Shown in pieces: positions 1-9,926 of a DNA stretch of 64,000 nucleotides. Under the pieces are notes generated by a model. It saw only the letters and a program-made list of their open reading frames with translations. It made no database searches and was not told where the DNA came from. Each line of letters opens with the position of its first letter. Position 1 is the first letter of the stretch. The stretch covers positions 101,467 to 165,466 of the forward strand of contig JAXGGA010001186.1 of the NCBI GenBank assembly GCA_038373865.1, read 5' to 3'. The stretch comes from Uloborus plumipes (lineage: Eukaryota > Arthropoda > Arachnida > Araneae > Uloboridae). A program made the translations under genes and the position numbers.

Positions 1-171
1 ATTAAATGAAACATTGTAACAAAAATCCACTAAAAACTCATGAAAATTTCCATTTATTCAAAACTTCAGGCTCGTTGCGGAATCGGAAGATATTATCCGA
101 TTTCAAACAAAAATTTTTTGTTTTGCAATTCCATGAATAAAAATGAAACTTTTATAAAAGGACTTAATATT

Positions 172-1813
172 TAAGGCTCGACGATTCATCGGCGCTGATG
201 GTTGAAATTTTTTCCATCGGCCATCGGAATCGGCCGCCGATGCTAACTTTGGAAAACATCTGCCCATCAGCCTCGAAAACATCTAAACGCAGATGCATGA
301 CCGATGTTCTTTTTTTTTTAAGTTTTCTTGGGAATTCTATCTTATATTATTTACTTCACAATTAAAATTACGTTCAGCATATGGCTCGAAATCGGGCAGC
401 AAAGGGACAATACGGTTCTGGGTTCTGTAATTTTTCGAATTGGGCAGACATCGAAATTTTCTAAACACAACAGACACTTTCCGAGCGATCGCTTTGATGA
501 GAGTTTAGAATATAGTAAAACCCCCTAATAACGAACAGTAACGGAACCGGAATTTTTGCCCGCTATTGGGAGGTGTCCGCTATTAGGGAGGATTATGCTT
601 TTTCATATTTTACCTATTAATTTAATGAAGAATTATAATAATATGTACCATTGCCATCATGCACTATAATACTTATAATTAAGCATTATTACTCTATCTC
701 GCTCACGGGCGGATCCAGTTTCTGGTTCAGGAGGGGGTCATTTTCGGAAAGTTAGGTGTCATAGCGCAATTTTGGTGCAAAAACGGAGGTATTTGGAGAT
801 TTTTCGAAATATCTGCCCAAAAATTCAATTTTAGTCTATTTTTGGTCGTTTAAGGGAGGGTTCATGACCTCCATGGAGCCCCCCCTCCCTCTGGATCCGC
901 GCCTAATCTCGCTTGAACTCGCATCATTTTAAATTGGCGCTTTTAAATACTAGCGGGCCTTTTCATTGCAAATTCTTTAAATTAGCGCCCCCCCCCCACC
1001 TGCTCCTCTATTTTACTTTATCTTTCCAAAAAAGGCAGAATTTGGCTGACAACGCATTTTTCTCCTTTGTTCTGTGATTTTTTATGGGATACTTTCATTG
1101 AAAAACTAGAATTGTAAATATGTCGACGGCCCCTAACTTACTATCATATTTATATACTCGGTCATTTTTATTTAAATTATAGCAGGGATGGGATACGATG
1201 GATATCTTTCGGAGCAGCTAAAATTCTGTTTTGGAGCGGAAAAATTATTATTTTGGAGCATAATAGAGCAAAAAAAAAAAAAGCCTCTCTCTCTCTCTCT
1301 GTTCGTAAAACTTCACGATCTAAAATTGTGCGCTATATGAAACTTTTTGCACTGTTTTTTTTTTTTTTTTTTTTTCAGAATTTTTTTAATAAAAATTGAC
1401 TTCTGGCCGCTGATTATGAGCTGGATGAAACTCTTTAAGGATTTTTTTTTGTTTTTGTTTTTTTTTTTTTTTTTAAGGTCCTTAAATATGGAACTTTCGA
1501 CAGTTGCTGATTCGGCCCTCGTTAAAACTTTTGTGGCGTTTTTCGGGTTTTGGTGCAGTGCGGACGCAATTTCGCCGAAAATAATACTTTTCGAGCAGGA
1601 TAGCATAAAGATTCCCTTTTAGGTTGGCGCAGGTGTCCTACCCATGCTATAACTTACATAGGTTTCTACATTATACTGAATCCTTTTTTGTTCCTAGAAA
1701 ATGTTAAAAACGCACATTTCAGCAGCAGTTCATTAAGTTTTTCCATTGGCCGTGCCATCGACCAACAATCAGCATCGGCCCATCGTCCAAAATTTGCTTT
1801 CGATCGAGCCCTA
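172..1813. mobile_element. hAT-type DNA transposon, non-autonomous
   Basis: The segment begins TAAGGCTCGACG and ends TCGAGCCCTA, giving imperfect ~10 bp terminal inverted repeats. It is flanked by a perfect 8-bp direct duplication, TTAATATT, at 164-171 and 1814-1821. An 8-bp duplication with short TIRs is the hallmark of hAT transposition. The subterminal DNA at both ends is rich in CATCGGCC-type motifs. No transposase frame is visible. The interior holds a nested hAT MITE (704-905), a fragment with repeated 'cgctattaggga' motifs near 520-600, and poly-T tracts around 1350-1480 that generate meaningless reading frames on both strands. Confidence 0.75.
704..905. mobile_element. hAT MITE nested in the 172-1813 element
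   Basis: The termini are CACGGGCGGATCCAG and CTGGATCCGCGCCTA, inverted with three mismatches over 15 bp. An exact 8-bp duplication, ATCTCGCT, lies at 696-703 and 906-913. The element is 202 bp and has no coding capacity. It must have inserted after the surrounding hAT element was in place. Confidence 0.8.
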
Positions 1814-1899
1814 TTAATATTTCAACCTCTTTTTAGATTTTTTCCCTCCTCACATTTGGGTTAAAAAATAGCAAGTGTCGGAATCGAAGAGTCGGAGTC

Positions 1900-1959
1900 G
1901 GAAGTTTTAAAACCCCGGAGTCGGAGTCGAACATTTTTCCTCCGACTCCGCAGCCCTGG
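1900..1959. mobile_element. hAT-like terminal fragment
   Basis: Repeated 'gtcggagtcgg' and 'ctccgactccg' motifs end in GCAGCCCTG, which resembles one terminus of a hAT-type MITE. I did not find a matching second end or a target-site duplication, so this is a probable fragment only. The flanks at 1822-1900 and 1960-2430 show nothing recognisable. Confidence 0.35.
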
Positions 1960-2432
1960 TAAAAACAACATTCATTTTTTACAGTGTGTATTATTCAAGA
2001 AGTATTCAAGCCAACTAAACCTTCTCGCCACATACCAACTGTAACTACTATATTGCTTTTTCTAAAATAATTTTAAAATAATAACGACAAATCCCATCAG
2101 ATGTAGGCATGCGTATATGCTCGTATTTTGTTATTCGGTTAAATTTAGTTTTGTTCAGTAATCTGAGAGTTGTCATCCTCCCAAAAATGTAACTTCGGGG
2201 CACCGCAGGGTACGCATGAAATATGTACATCCTATTTAAAGAAACTCTAGCTTATAAGACTTGCTCTCAGCACCACTATCACATTTTAAATTTACACGTT
2301 ACAATGTTTAATTACAGAATTTAAGTTATAGCAATTAATAAAATGAAGAGGTCATTAAATACTTGAAAAAAAAAGAAACTCTGAGAAAGTTTAGTGTTTT
2401 CAAAAAGTTATAAGTTTGTATAAATATGTTTA

Positions 2433-3846
2433 CTAGCTACGTGGCCCGGCGTTGCGCGGGCTACCTCTGAACAAAAAATCAACAAAACTTGAACAAAAGA
2501 TGAGGAAAAGGAATTCCTTTGTTTTTCAAGGATATAAGTTGTTACCGTAAAATGGGGTGTATAGGAACAGCTGGGTCAATTCCCTTTTTCCCTTTTTAGT
2601 AAAACATTTCCTAGCTAAACTGTACCAAGTATTTCACTGCATACATATGTATAAGCTAGTCTTTCCATATCTATAAACTAATCCTAAGATGAATTTTGAT
2701 GTTATCTAAATTCAATGTACTCAAAAAACCTAAATGTATTCCAAAAGTATAGGTGGGGCTGAATGGGCCACTATGTCATGGTAATGAATGGGCCACCTAA
2801 ATATTGTTTTTCTTCCTTTTCTTTGGATTTTCGCATTAATATGAAACGCAACTGATTGTCATAGGTAGATTAAGATTACTGTCATCAAAATAGGTTTGTA
2901 GTAACTTCTAAATATAATTTGCAGATCTATATTATATTCCTATAGTACAATAGACCTCTGGTCGCAGTGCGTGGCTTGAAAAAGCCCCCTTCTCTCCTTC
3001 ATATTATATTCCTCACAGTACAATTTCATTTTCTTTATTGGTAACTTAAGTTAGATATTTCTTATTCCCGATGTCTAGTAAATTAAAAAAAAAAATTTTG
3101 AATTTTGACAAGTTTGAAAATGAAGTGAAATTTTTGAAAGTGATTTTTAATATTATTTTTGAAATATTTAAATTTTGTTAAATCATAGTGTGTATTATCT
3201 GTTATTTTTTTTATATATATTTGATGTTATTTATTTCTTACAATCTCATTATTTAGTCATTTTTCTGCTACAATTGGTATGCATCAGTTTTATTTTCATT
3301 GCATCAGTTTTGATGTTTATATAATTTTAAATCAGTATGATTTTGTATCATCATGTCAAGTGCCACATTTATTTTGTCATATTCAGCAAATAAAAGATTA
3401 TATCCACATGTTTTCATTGAATTCATTTAGTGGCCCTTTCATTATCTTCGATGGCCCATTCAACCCCATAGGTGGGGTTGATTGGGCCAAATTTCAAAAT
3501 TTTTATTTTCTATTATAATTCAGTATAGACAGGTGCTAATGCAACTTTTATGACTTTTTTTAGCTAGCCAGATAAGTAAAGTAACTAAAACACCAATTTA
3601 GAGTTAAAACAAAGTGTTAGAAAAAATTATAAAAATTCAAAACCAAAAAGTGGCCCATTCATTACCACTCTCCCCTACTTATTTAATTGAATAATTTGAT
3701 TTATCGCAAGCTTTAACAAAGGTTTTTGAAAAGACAACTGATGTCCATTCCAATGCAAAGGAATTCTTTTTTATCATTTTTTGCTCAAGTTTTGTTAATT
3801 TTTTTGCTCTGAGGTAGCCCGTGCTACGCCGGGTCACGCAGCACCG
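2433..3846. mobile_element. Segment bounded by two opposed Helitron-type 3' ends
   Basis: Read on the minus strand, the left boundary ends in a GC-rich hairpin (about 2444-2462, CCCGGCG against CGCGGGC), then ~10 nt, then CTAG followed by host T. This is the classic Helitron 3' terminus. The right boundary (about 3815-3846) is the same sequence in the opposite orientation, hairpin included, but its CTAG is decayed. The two ends match for roughly 100 bp as an inverted repeat that includes 'caaaacttga'. The interior is AT-rich and carries repeated 'gaatgggcca' motifs and one end of a CCGTAAAA.GGGG-type repeat near 2548. No rep-helicase frame is present. Either two Helitrons face each other or a foldback formed from a single 3' end. 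Confidence 0.5.
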
Positions 3847-4556
3847 GAGAATCCCGTTTCTTTAACACCTCAGAAACTACTCCAAGTTTCTAAACCGTTT
3901 CTTTTCCGAAAAAAATATAGTTCGTTTTACAAAAACAGAAAGGAGACCTTTTTTGAGTAAGAAAAATAATATGCAAAACTCTATGAAATATTGAGATGAA
4001 AAGAAGCCGCCTAAAACAGCAAAAATCAGGTTTCTATAATCGAAAATCTCCTCCGAAAGCGAGCAAGGGTGTCACATGGGAAATCTGCGGGACTTAAGAC
4101 TCGTCCACAATCCAGAAGAATTCTTTTTTCTCTCTCTTTTTTTGTTGCTTAGACGTCGCTCGCCTTCAGTCTTCGTCTCTTTTATTTTGCATCGATTTCA
4201 CGTCAGATATCTTTCGCGTCGATTTTTTTTCCCTCTCGAAACCTCGAGTTGTCAGAAAGAGGGGGGAAAAATCGAAAGAAGACTAACGGAAAATGATAGA
4301 AAGGAAACGAAGCTCGGAGCCTTGTTTCGTCGGAATTACTTTTCGTCCGACGAGGAAACACTTTTAAATCGAGCGCAGGCGTCTAATCCCCCAAATGGGT
4401 TAGAGACACTTCATGAAAGGAGACACAATAAATGATGGCATCAAACATGAAGATACTTTAACACGCGATCAAGTTCGATAATGCCACATTCTCGTAAGAT
4501 TTCGAAATAGAATGGAGTCTGACTGTTTAAGCACAATTTCATTTTCAGAAATTCAT
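3847..4556. other. Unassigned intergenic DNA
   Basis: There is no repeat boundary I can define. A 119-codon open frame at 4076-4435 (plus) is rich in Arg, Ser and Phe and has no recognisable domain. This stretch is less AT-rich than its surroundings and could be low-copy DNA, but nothing supports calling a gene. Confidence 0.3.
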
Positions 4557-5245
4557 ACCATCATTAGGAACTACGCTGCAAAATGAGCTGCTGTTTTTGC
4601 AGTATAATACTGGTAGCCGAGGCTCCAATTTAAAACTGCAACATGCACAGTAAAAAACTGTAAAACTAGCAATTTTACAGCTTCTGCTTACCGTTAAGTT
4701 AGCAATTTTAGTTTATTGCCGTAAAATTTAGCTGTATTATTCTGTAAAACTAGTATAATACTGGGAGCAGAGGTTCCGGTTGAAAACTGTAAAATGCACG
4801 GTAATAAACAGTTAAATTAGCAATTTTACTGTTTATTACTGTAAAATCAGCAATTGTACAGTTTAGTACTTTAAAAATAGAAATTTTACAGTTTATTCCT
4901 GTAAAACTAGCATTTTTACAGCTTCTTACTGTAAAATTAGCAATTTTACAGTTTATTGCAGTAAAATTTAGCTGTATTATACTCTAAAACCAACACTGTA
5001 AAACTGACTGCAGAGGTTCCAGTTTAAAACTCTAAAATGCACTGTAATAAACTTTTAAATTAGTAATGCTAAATTAAAAATGCTAATTTTACAGAAAAAA
5101 ACTGCAAAATTAGCATTTGTACAGTTTAGTACTTTAAAAGTAGCAATATTGCAGTTTATTATTGTAAAATTAGCAATTTTTACAGTTTATTACTATAAAA
5201 TTAGCTATATTATACTGTTAAAACAGCATTCATTTTTTACATAGT
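4557..5245. repeat. Higher-order minisatellite of ~30 bp palindromic units
   Basis: Units of the type 'actgtaaaattagcaatttt' plus 'acagtttatt' repeat many times with variation. They are grouped into at least three larger units, each opening with 'gtataatactgg' (near 4600, 4751 and a degenerate one near 4990). Each unit is largely self-complementary. Single-unit copies of the same family occur at 22410-22607 and 38095-38283, so this looks like internal expansion of a MITE rather than an independent satellite. Confidence 0.65.
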
Positions 5246-5354
5246 AGTAGGGGAATGTGAGGTTAAGTGAAAGAGCGTGGCGAAACGAAATGGTTATAGA
5301 TTTTCAGCTCTAGGTGCCACCTGTTAAGCAATATGTTAACTTTCTTCTCAAATA

Positions 5355-6774
5355 CACTGCTCGACATTGAAAATGCAAGACCAAGAAGGAGTGGTCAGAA
5401 ATTGATGAAATTTGGTAAGGAGGCAGAGACAGCATGGAACAATAAGTGATATTTATTTCAAAATAAATAAGCAAAATTTAGAGCGAGGACGGCGTTGGCT
5501 CAGTAAGAAGTAGGACCACCGCGGACAGCGATGCACGAAGAAACACGTCTAGGCATGGAGTCAATAAGCCTGTGGATGGTGTCCTGAGGGATGGCACTCC
5601 ATTCCCTTTCAACCATTTGCCACAGTTCGTCCTCTGAACGAGGCAGTGGCAGGCTCTGCAAACGGCATCCAATCACGTCCCACACATGTTCGATTGGTGA
5701 CAAGTCAGGAGAGTATGGTGGCCAGGAAAGCATCTGTACACCTCGTAGAGCATGTTGGCTGATTCGAGCACTGTGAGGCCGGGCGTTATCCTGTTGAAAA
5801 ATTGCATTTGGCAGACCCTGAAGGTAGGGGATTGCCACCGGCCGCAGTACATTATCTACATATCGTTGGGCCGTCATAGTGCCCCAAATACGAACTAGAG
5901 GTGATACGGAATTGTATGCAATAGCGCCCCAAACCATTATGCCACGTTGTCGCGCTATGGGGCGTTCCACAGCTACTGCCGGATTCGATCTTTCTCCACG
6001 TCGACGCCACACACGTATGCGATGACTATCGCTGGACAAACAGAAGCGGGATTCATCTGAGAACACTACGGTTTGCCATTCTGCCATCCACGTCGCTCTG
6101 GTCCGGCACCATTCCAAACGTTGGAGTCTGTGCTGTGAGGTCAATGGCAGTCTTCTTAGCGGGCGCCGTGATTGCAGGCCACGTGCAACCAGTCGACGGG
6201 AAATGGTTCTGGTCGACACAGGAACATCCAGGGTACCTTGCACGTGCTGCAGAATCGACGTACAAGTGACTTGCGGGTCCGCCACAGCTTGTCGGTGAAT
6301 CAGTCGATCCAAGCGGTCTGACGTCACTCTGGCTGCACCTGCACCCCTCAATGTGGCTACATTTCCTCTTTCCAACCATCTCCAACAAAGCCAATGCACA
6401 GTGCTTGCATCCATGTGGGTATCAGCTGCAATTTGACGTATGGACCAACCTCCCCTTCTCAGTCCGATCACCATACCCCTTGTAAAGTCGTCTATATGCT
6501 GGAAGTGTCTTCGTTGAGGACGGCGTGGCAGTTCCTCCTATCACACGTATCCTTCGAGACAAAAACCAAATTTCTCCGATAATTAGTCTGGCAGAAAAAC
6601 CAACATGAACATAGCCCACTTTTCAACTTCATTCTCTTATATCTTACTTCTCATGCGTCGGAGAGCTGCGCATTTCATATCATTTGCATAACTGAGCGAC
6701 GTGCGTCTACGGTAAAATTTGCATGAATTTCTGACCACTCCTTCTTGGTATTGCATTTTCAATGTAGAGCAATG
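5355..6774 (-). mobile_element. Tc1-like transposon, copy 1
   Basis: The 1420 bp element is bounded by CACTGCTCGACATTG and its degenerate inverse (CAATGTAGAGCAATG), with TA on each side (5353-5354 and 6775-6776). The repeated inner motif 'ggtcagaaattgatgaaatt' has its counterpart at the other end, so the inverted repeats extend beyond the tips. One transposase frame lies on the minus strand. Copies 2 and 3 (53202-54620 and 60467-61881) match it closely along their length. The right tip here carries extra substitutions compared with the other two copies. Confidence 0.93.
5500..6474 (-). CDS. Tc1-like DDE transposase, near-intact
   Basis: This would be the cut-and-paste transposase that binds the element's TIRs and inserts at TA. 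The N-terminal residues 1-45 look like a paired-type helix-turn-helix (GWSIRQIAADT, STVHWLC). The catalytic triad is visible as D140 (FSDESRF), D229 (QQDNARPH) and E262 (SPIEHVWD), with 32 residues between the last two. The frame is uninterrupted for 324 codons. Comparison with copies 2 and 3, which read ATG-CCA-CGC, shows the original start was 19 codons upstream at 6529-6531, where this copy has CTG. The ancestral protein was therefore about 343 residues, normal for Tc1. As it stands the copy lacks its proper initiator and uses an internal Met inside the DNA-binding region, so it is probably inactive. Confidence 0.85.
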   Translation of the reverse strand: MVIGLRRGGWSIRQIAADTHMDASTVHWLCWRWLERGNVATLRGAGAARVTSDRLDRLIHRQAVADPQVTCTSILQHVQGTLDVPVSTRTISRRLVARGLQSRRPLRRLPLTSQHRLQRLEWCRTRATWMAEWQTVVFSDESRFCLSSDSHRIRVWRRRGERSNPAVAVERPIARQRGIMVWGAIAYNSVSPLVRIWGTMTAQRYVDNVLRPVAIPYLQGLPNAIFQQDNARPHSARISQHALRGVQMLSWPPYSPDLSPIEHVWDVIGCRLQSLPLPRSEDELWQMVEREWSAIPQDTIHRLIDSMPRRVSSCIAVRGGPTSY

Positions 6775-6776
6775 TA

Positions 6777-7402
6777 TATAGTTGATTCCAGTCAAAATCA
6801 AATAGGTTTAAAGATTAAGGAAAAAATAAGTCATTTACACACACACAACATTTGATACACTTTCAGTAAATGTGTATATTTGTATAATATGCTGTGGTTT
6901 ATCAAAAACATTTTTTGCTATTAACATGTTCAGTACTAATTAAGATCTACTGAGAACCAGTGCAGTACTTATTTAATTTACATTTGGCAGTTTTAATATT
7001 TAATATAACTTGCTAAGTACACGCTTGGCATTAAATGGGCAATAAAATAGTTCACGAAACTGACTCATTCAATTTGTCAAATCGCTTACATTTTCATTCC
7101 TTAATTAATTCATTTATGAACATTCCTTCACTTATTTATTCATTCATTCACTTATTTTCTTATTCATTTACTGTAAAATTCACTCATTTTTTCTCACAAA
7201 TTAATAAACTAATAAAATAACTTAATACTTTATTGTTTCTCGATTCATTCATGTATCCGCTTAAATTAGTATAAAAAATTCAACCATCATATCCTGCTGC
7301 AATTTGCCTGCAACCAAAATTTTGTACTTCTATACCTTTCCATCACACCAGGAGGCAAGTGAGACCCAAGCCAATGCATACACCATGTAACTCCATTTCT
7401 AT
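6777..7402. other. AT-rich spacer with ATTC-type simple repeat
   Basis: No gene is visible. A degenerate tetranucleotide tract built on 'attcattcattc' and 'ttattcattcac' occupies roughly 7065-7190. The remainder is plain AT-rich DNA. Confidence 0.5.
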
Positions 7403-7404
7403 TA

Positions 7405-7838
7405 CAGTAGAGTCTCGAAAATCCGAGGTAATTGGGGCTCATGCCACCTCGGATTACTGAAAACTCGAATTATCCGGAAAAAATTCTTAACAGTAGAAAC
7501 GTAACACTTTTCGATCGTCATTGGTAAGATGAACTTAATTTCAAGTTGTTTTACATATCAAGTTATTATTTCCAAAGCATATCTTAATATATCTCTAGTA
7601 GTTAAAGAATATTTCGTGACACTTGGTGAACGTCTTTGACGCCAACCTCTCAATACTTTTTTTACTACTTTATTGCGAGTACAAAAGAAAATTTGCCAAT
7701 AGCAAAAGGTTCTTATTTTCAGATTTTAATGCAAATTATCTTTTTAGCTATTGAAGATAGACCTTGAAATGTCAATAAAGAGCCTCGGATTAAGCGGAAC
7801 CTCGGACTTTTGAGACTCGGATTTTCGAAACTCTACTG
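7405..7838. mobile_element. pogo/Tigger-like MITE
   Basis: The termini CAGTAGAGTCTCGAAAATCC and their inverse (TTTCGAAACTCTACTG) form about 23 bp TIRs with one mismatch. Both sides carry TA (7403-7404, 7839-7840). The 'CAGTAGA..CTCG...ATCCGAG' terminus is typical of pogo/Tigger-type elements. Repeated 'cctcggatta' motifs occur subterminally. The 434 bp contain no transposase. The right TA abuts the first base of the foldback repeat starting at 7841. Confidence 0.75.
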
Positions 7839-9003
7839 TACTTCCTTTTACGTAGTGAAGGGAGTATTGTAATCGCGATAAAAATTTCACTCAAATTTGA
7901 CCTAAATTTCCATTTTGCTCATTCCCGAATGAATGTTGGGCAGTTTTTTCGCACGTGCATATGTACTTGAGGACAACCGAAACATCGATTTTGACCGCTC
8001 CTGAGCTAATTAAGACGACTTTTCTCGTGACGGCTGCATACACGTATGTATGTACGTAAGTATCTCGTAGCATAACTGAAAAACGGTATGCAGAAGATTG
8101 AAATTCTGCATGGAGGCTCTGAGGGGCCACTTTTCCTTTCAGTTGCATTCGGATGTTCTGAAAGGGGTCTTTTACATTGTTTTGAGGCAAAGCAGTGTTA
8201 CTTTTAATGCAGACTTAAGTGATCTAATGATTTGAGGACCACTTGGCAATACTGCCGTGGGCAGGTAAAGAGCAGTAACTGCAAATTCTTCGATTTTCAC
8301 TTTTTTGCATTTTTGAAATCTATGTTGCATTAGTTTTATGGTACAAGCATCTTTTTTTGGTTTCCGATGAAAAAAAACTTTTTTAACCAATGGTAATTAG
8401 CAGTAACTGCATTTTCCGTTACTTTGGGCAGGTAAACGGCAGTATCTGCATGTATGCAAGACGAACATAATATGAATCGCCGTGCAAAACTTGCATCAAG
8501 CCGCAAAACCGTTTTCCTTTGTACCTAAACTGAGCGAAAGCAGGGGTGCCCTAATGGAAGGTCACGGGAGGTCATAAGTTGCACTTGAATGTTCCCAAGG
8601 GGGTGTTTTATTCCTTTCTGAGGTGAATCAGTGTTAATATCAATGCAGATTAAGTGATATAAATTGGCGTTACCATTTGGCGATATCGGCAAGCTTTTGG
8701 TAGCCAAGTGCTTGTCGCCAACTTGGTAACATATCGCCAAATTGGCGACAAATTTGGCGAAAAAAATTATTTTATGAGTTTGGGTTCAATTTAGCGTTAT
8801 TGGCGGTATTTTGCGAAAAATCGACTAAATGATGCTAAAATCGGCGATATTTAGAAAATTAATCGTTGTAAATCATTTTTTGCATTGTTTCGTGGCGCAT
8901 TAGGGACGTAAATGTTTGACTTGTTATCTTGCTCACTACAAGCACTATTTTAGCACTTAAGGCCTCTACTAAGAAATTTACACGTAAAAGGAAGTAGTGT
9001 GGG

Positions 9004-9352
9004 GTTCATACCAGATTTTTTTCTTTCAAGTAAAGTTTCTCTCCACTAGCAGACAATATTTTTCGCGATTTCAAAAATACACAAGCCAAACTTGGCAGAC
9101 GTCAAGCAAAAATGCAGCAATGGAATGATTTTATTTACATTGTTTTGTTTTCTTTTAATTACAGTTGCTTTCATACTAACAGACGATAGTTTTTGCAGTT
9201 TAATCCCTAGCTGTTGCATTTTTAATAGTACTATGAAAAAAATCGTCAGCACAACAAGCATTTCGAGCGCTCTTTTTCTCAAAGTGATTTCTTGTTTTGA
9301 TGCAAAGTACAAAGCATTAACTGATTTGTAGTAATTTCAAAACATCTGGTGT
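9004..9352. other. Central spacer with a conserved but probably non-coding open frame
   Basis: The spacer lies between inverted 'ggaagtagtgtgg' and 'ccacactacttcc' junctions. It contains an 88-codon frame on the minus strand (9046-9312) with a hydrophobic segment (LVVLTIFFIVLL). The same sequence is in copy B at 57060-57545 (plus), where a hAT MITE interrupts it. I see no domain and no evidence of translation. Conservation probably reflects recent common origin of the two elements. Confidence 0.4.
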
Positions 9353-9839
9353 GAACGCCACACTACTTCCTTTTACGTTTAAATTCCATAATGCCTCAAA
9401 TGTTAAAATAGTGCATTAGATTGAGCAAGATAACAATTCAAACATTTACACCCCCAGTTTGTCCCGAATCAATGCAAAATAATATTTTACAGTGATTTAT
9501 TTTCTAAATATCGCCGATTTTAACATGATTCAGTGAATTTTTCGCAAAATTTGCCCAATAGCACCAAATTGAATCCAAATTATAAAAAAATCATTTTTTC
9601 GCAAATTTGTCGCCAACTTGGCGACAAACACTTGGCGACCAACAGTTTGGCGATATATCGCCAAGTGGTTGCACCAAATCATATCACTCAATCTGCATTG
9701 AAATTAACATTGATTTACCCCACAAAGGGGTAAAAGACCCCCTTGGGAACATTCGAATGCAACCACAAGGGGAGGTGCACAACTAGACCACTCTCAGAGC
9801 CTACATACCAAACTAGAAGCTTCTACGGCATATAGTTTT

Positions 9840-9926
9840 TGAGTTATGCGACATACATACATACGCACATATATACAATCATACATACATATGCACATAC
9901 ATACGTACGTACATACAGACGTCACG
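9840..9926. repeat. (ACAT)n-type microsatellite
   Basis: A run of imperfect 'acatacat' tetranucleotides lies inside the 'cttcc' unit. The homologous position in copy B (about 56474-56530) carries the inverse 'gtatgtat' tract, so the repeat is part of the element. Confidence 0.8.

Noticed and set aside
1313..1622. Overlapping open frames rich in Phe or Lys on both strands
   Set aside because: They come from poly-T and poly-A tracts and have no domain or start context.
1182..1655. A nested TIR element with TATAGCA(G/T)GG tips
   Set aside because: The tips match loosely but no target duplication could be defined, and the interior is mostly homopolymer.
4076..4435. A host gene for an Arg/Ser-rich 119-residue protein
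   Set aside because: No domain, no splice or promoter context and no second copy. The length is not unusual for chance in this less AT-rich patch.
4557..5245. CRISPR-like array
   Set aside because: Repeats are contiguous, degenerate and self-similar, without unique spacers, and the rest of the window is eukaryotic.
9046..9312. An 88-codon protein conserved between two loci
   Set aside because: Both loci are copies of the same transposable element, one is interrupted by a MITE, and no domain is present.
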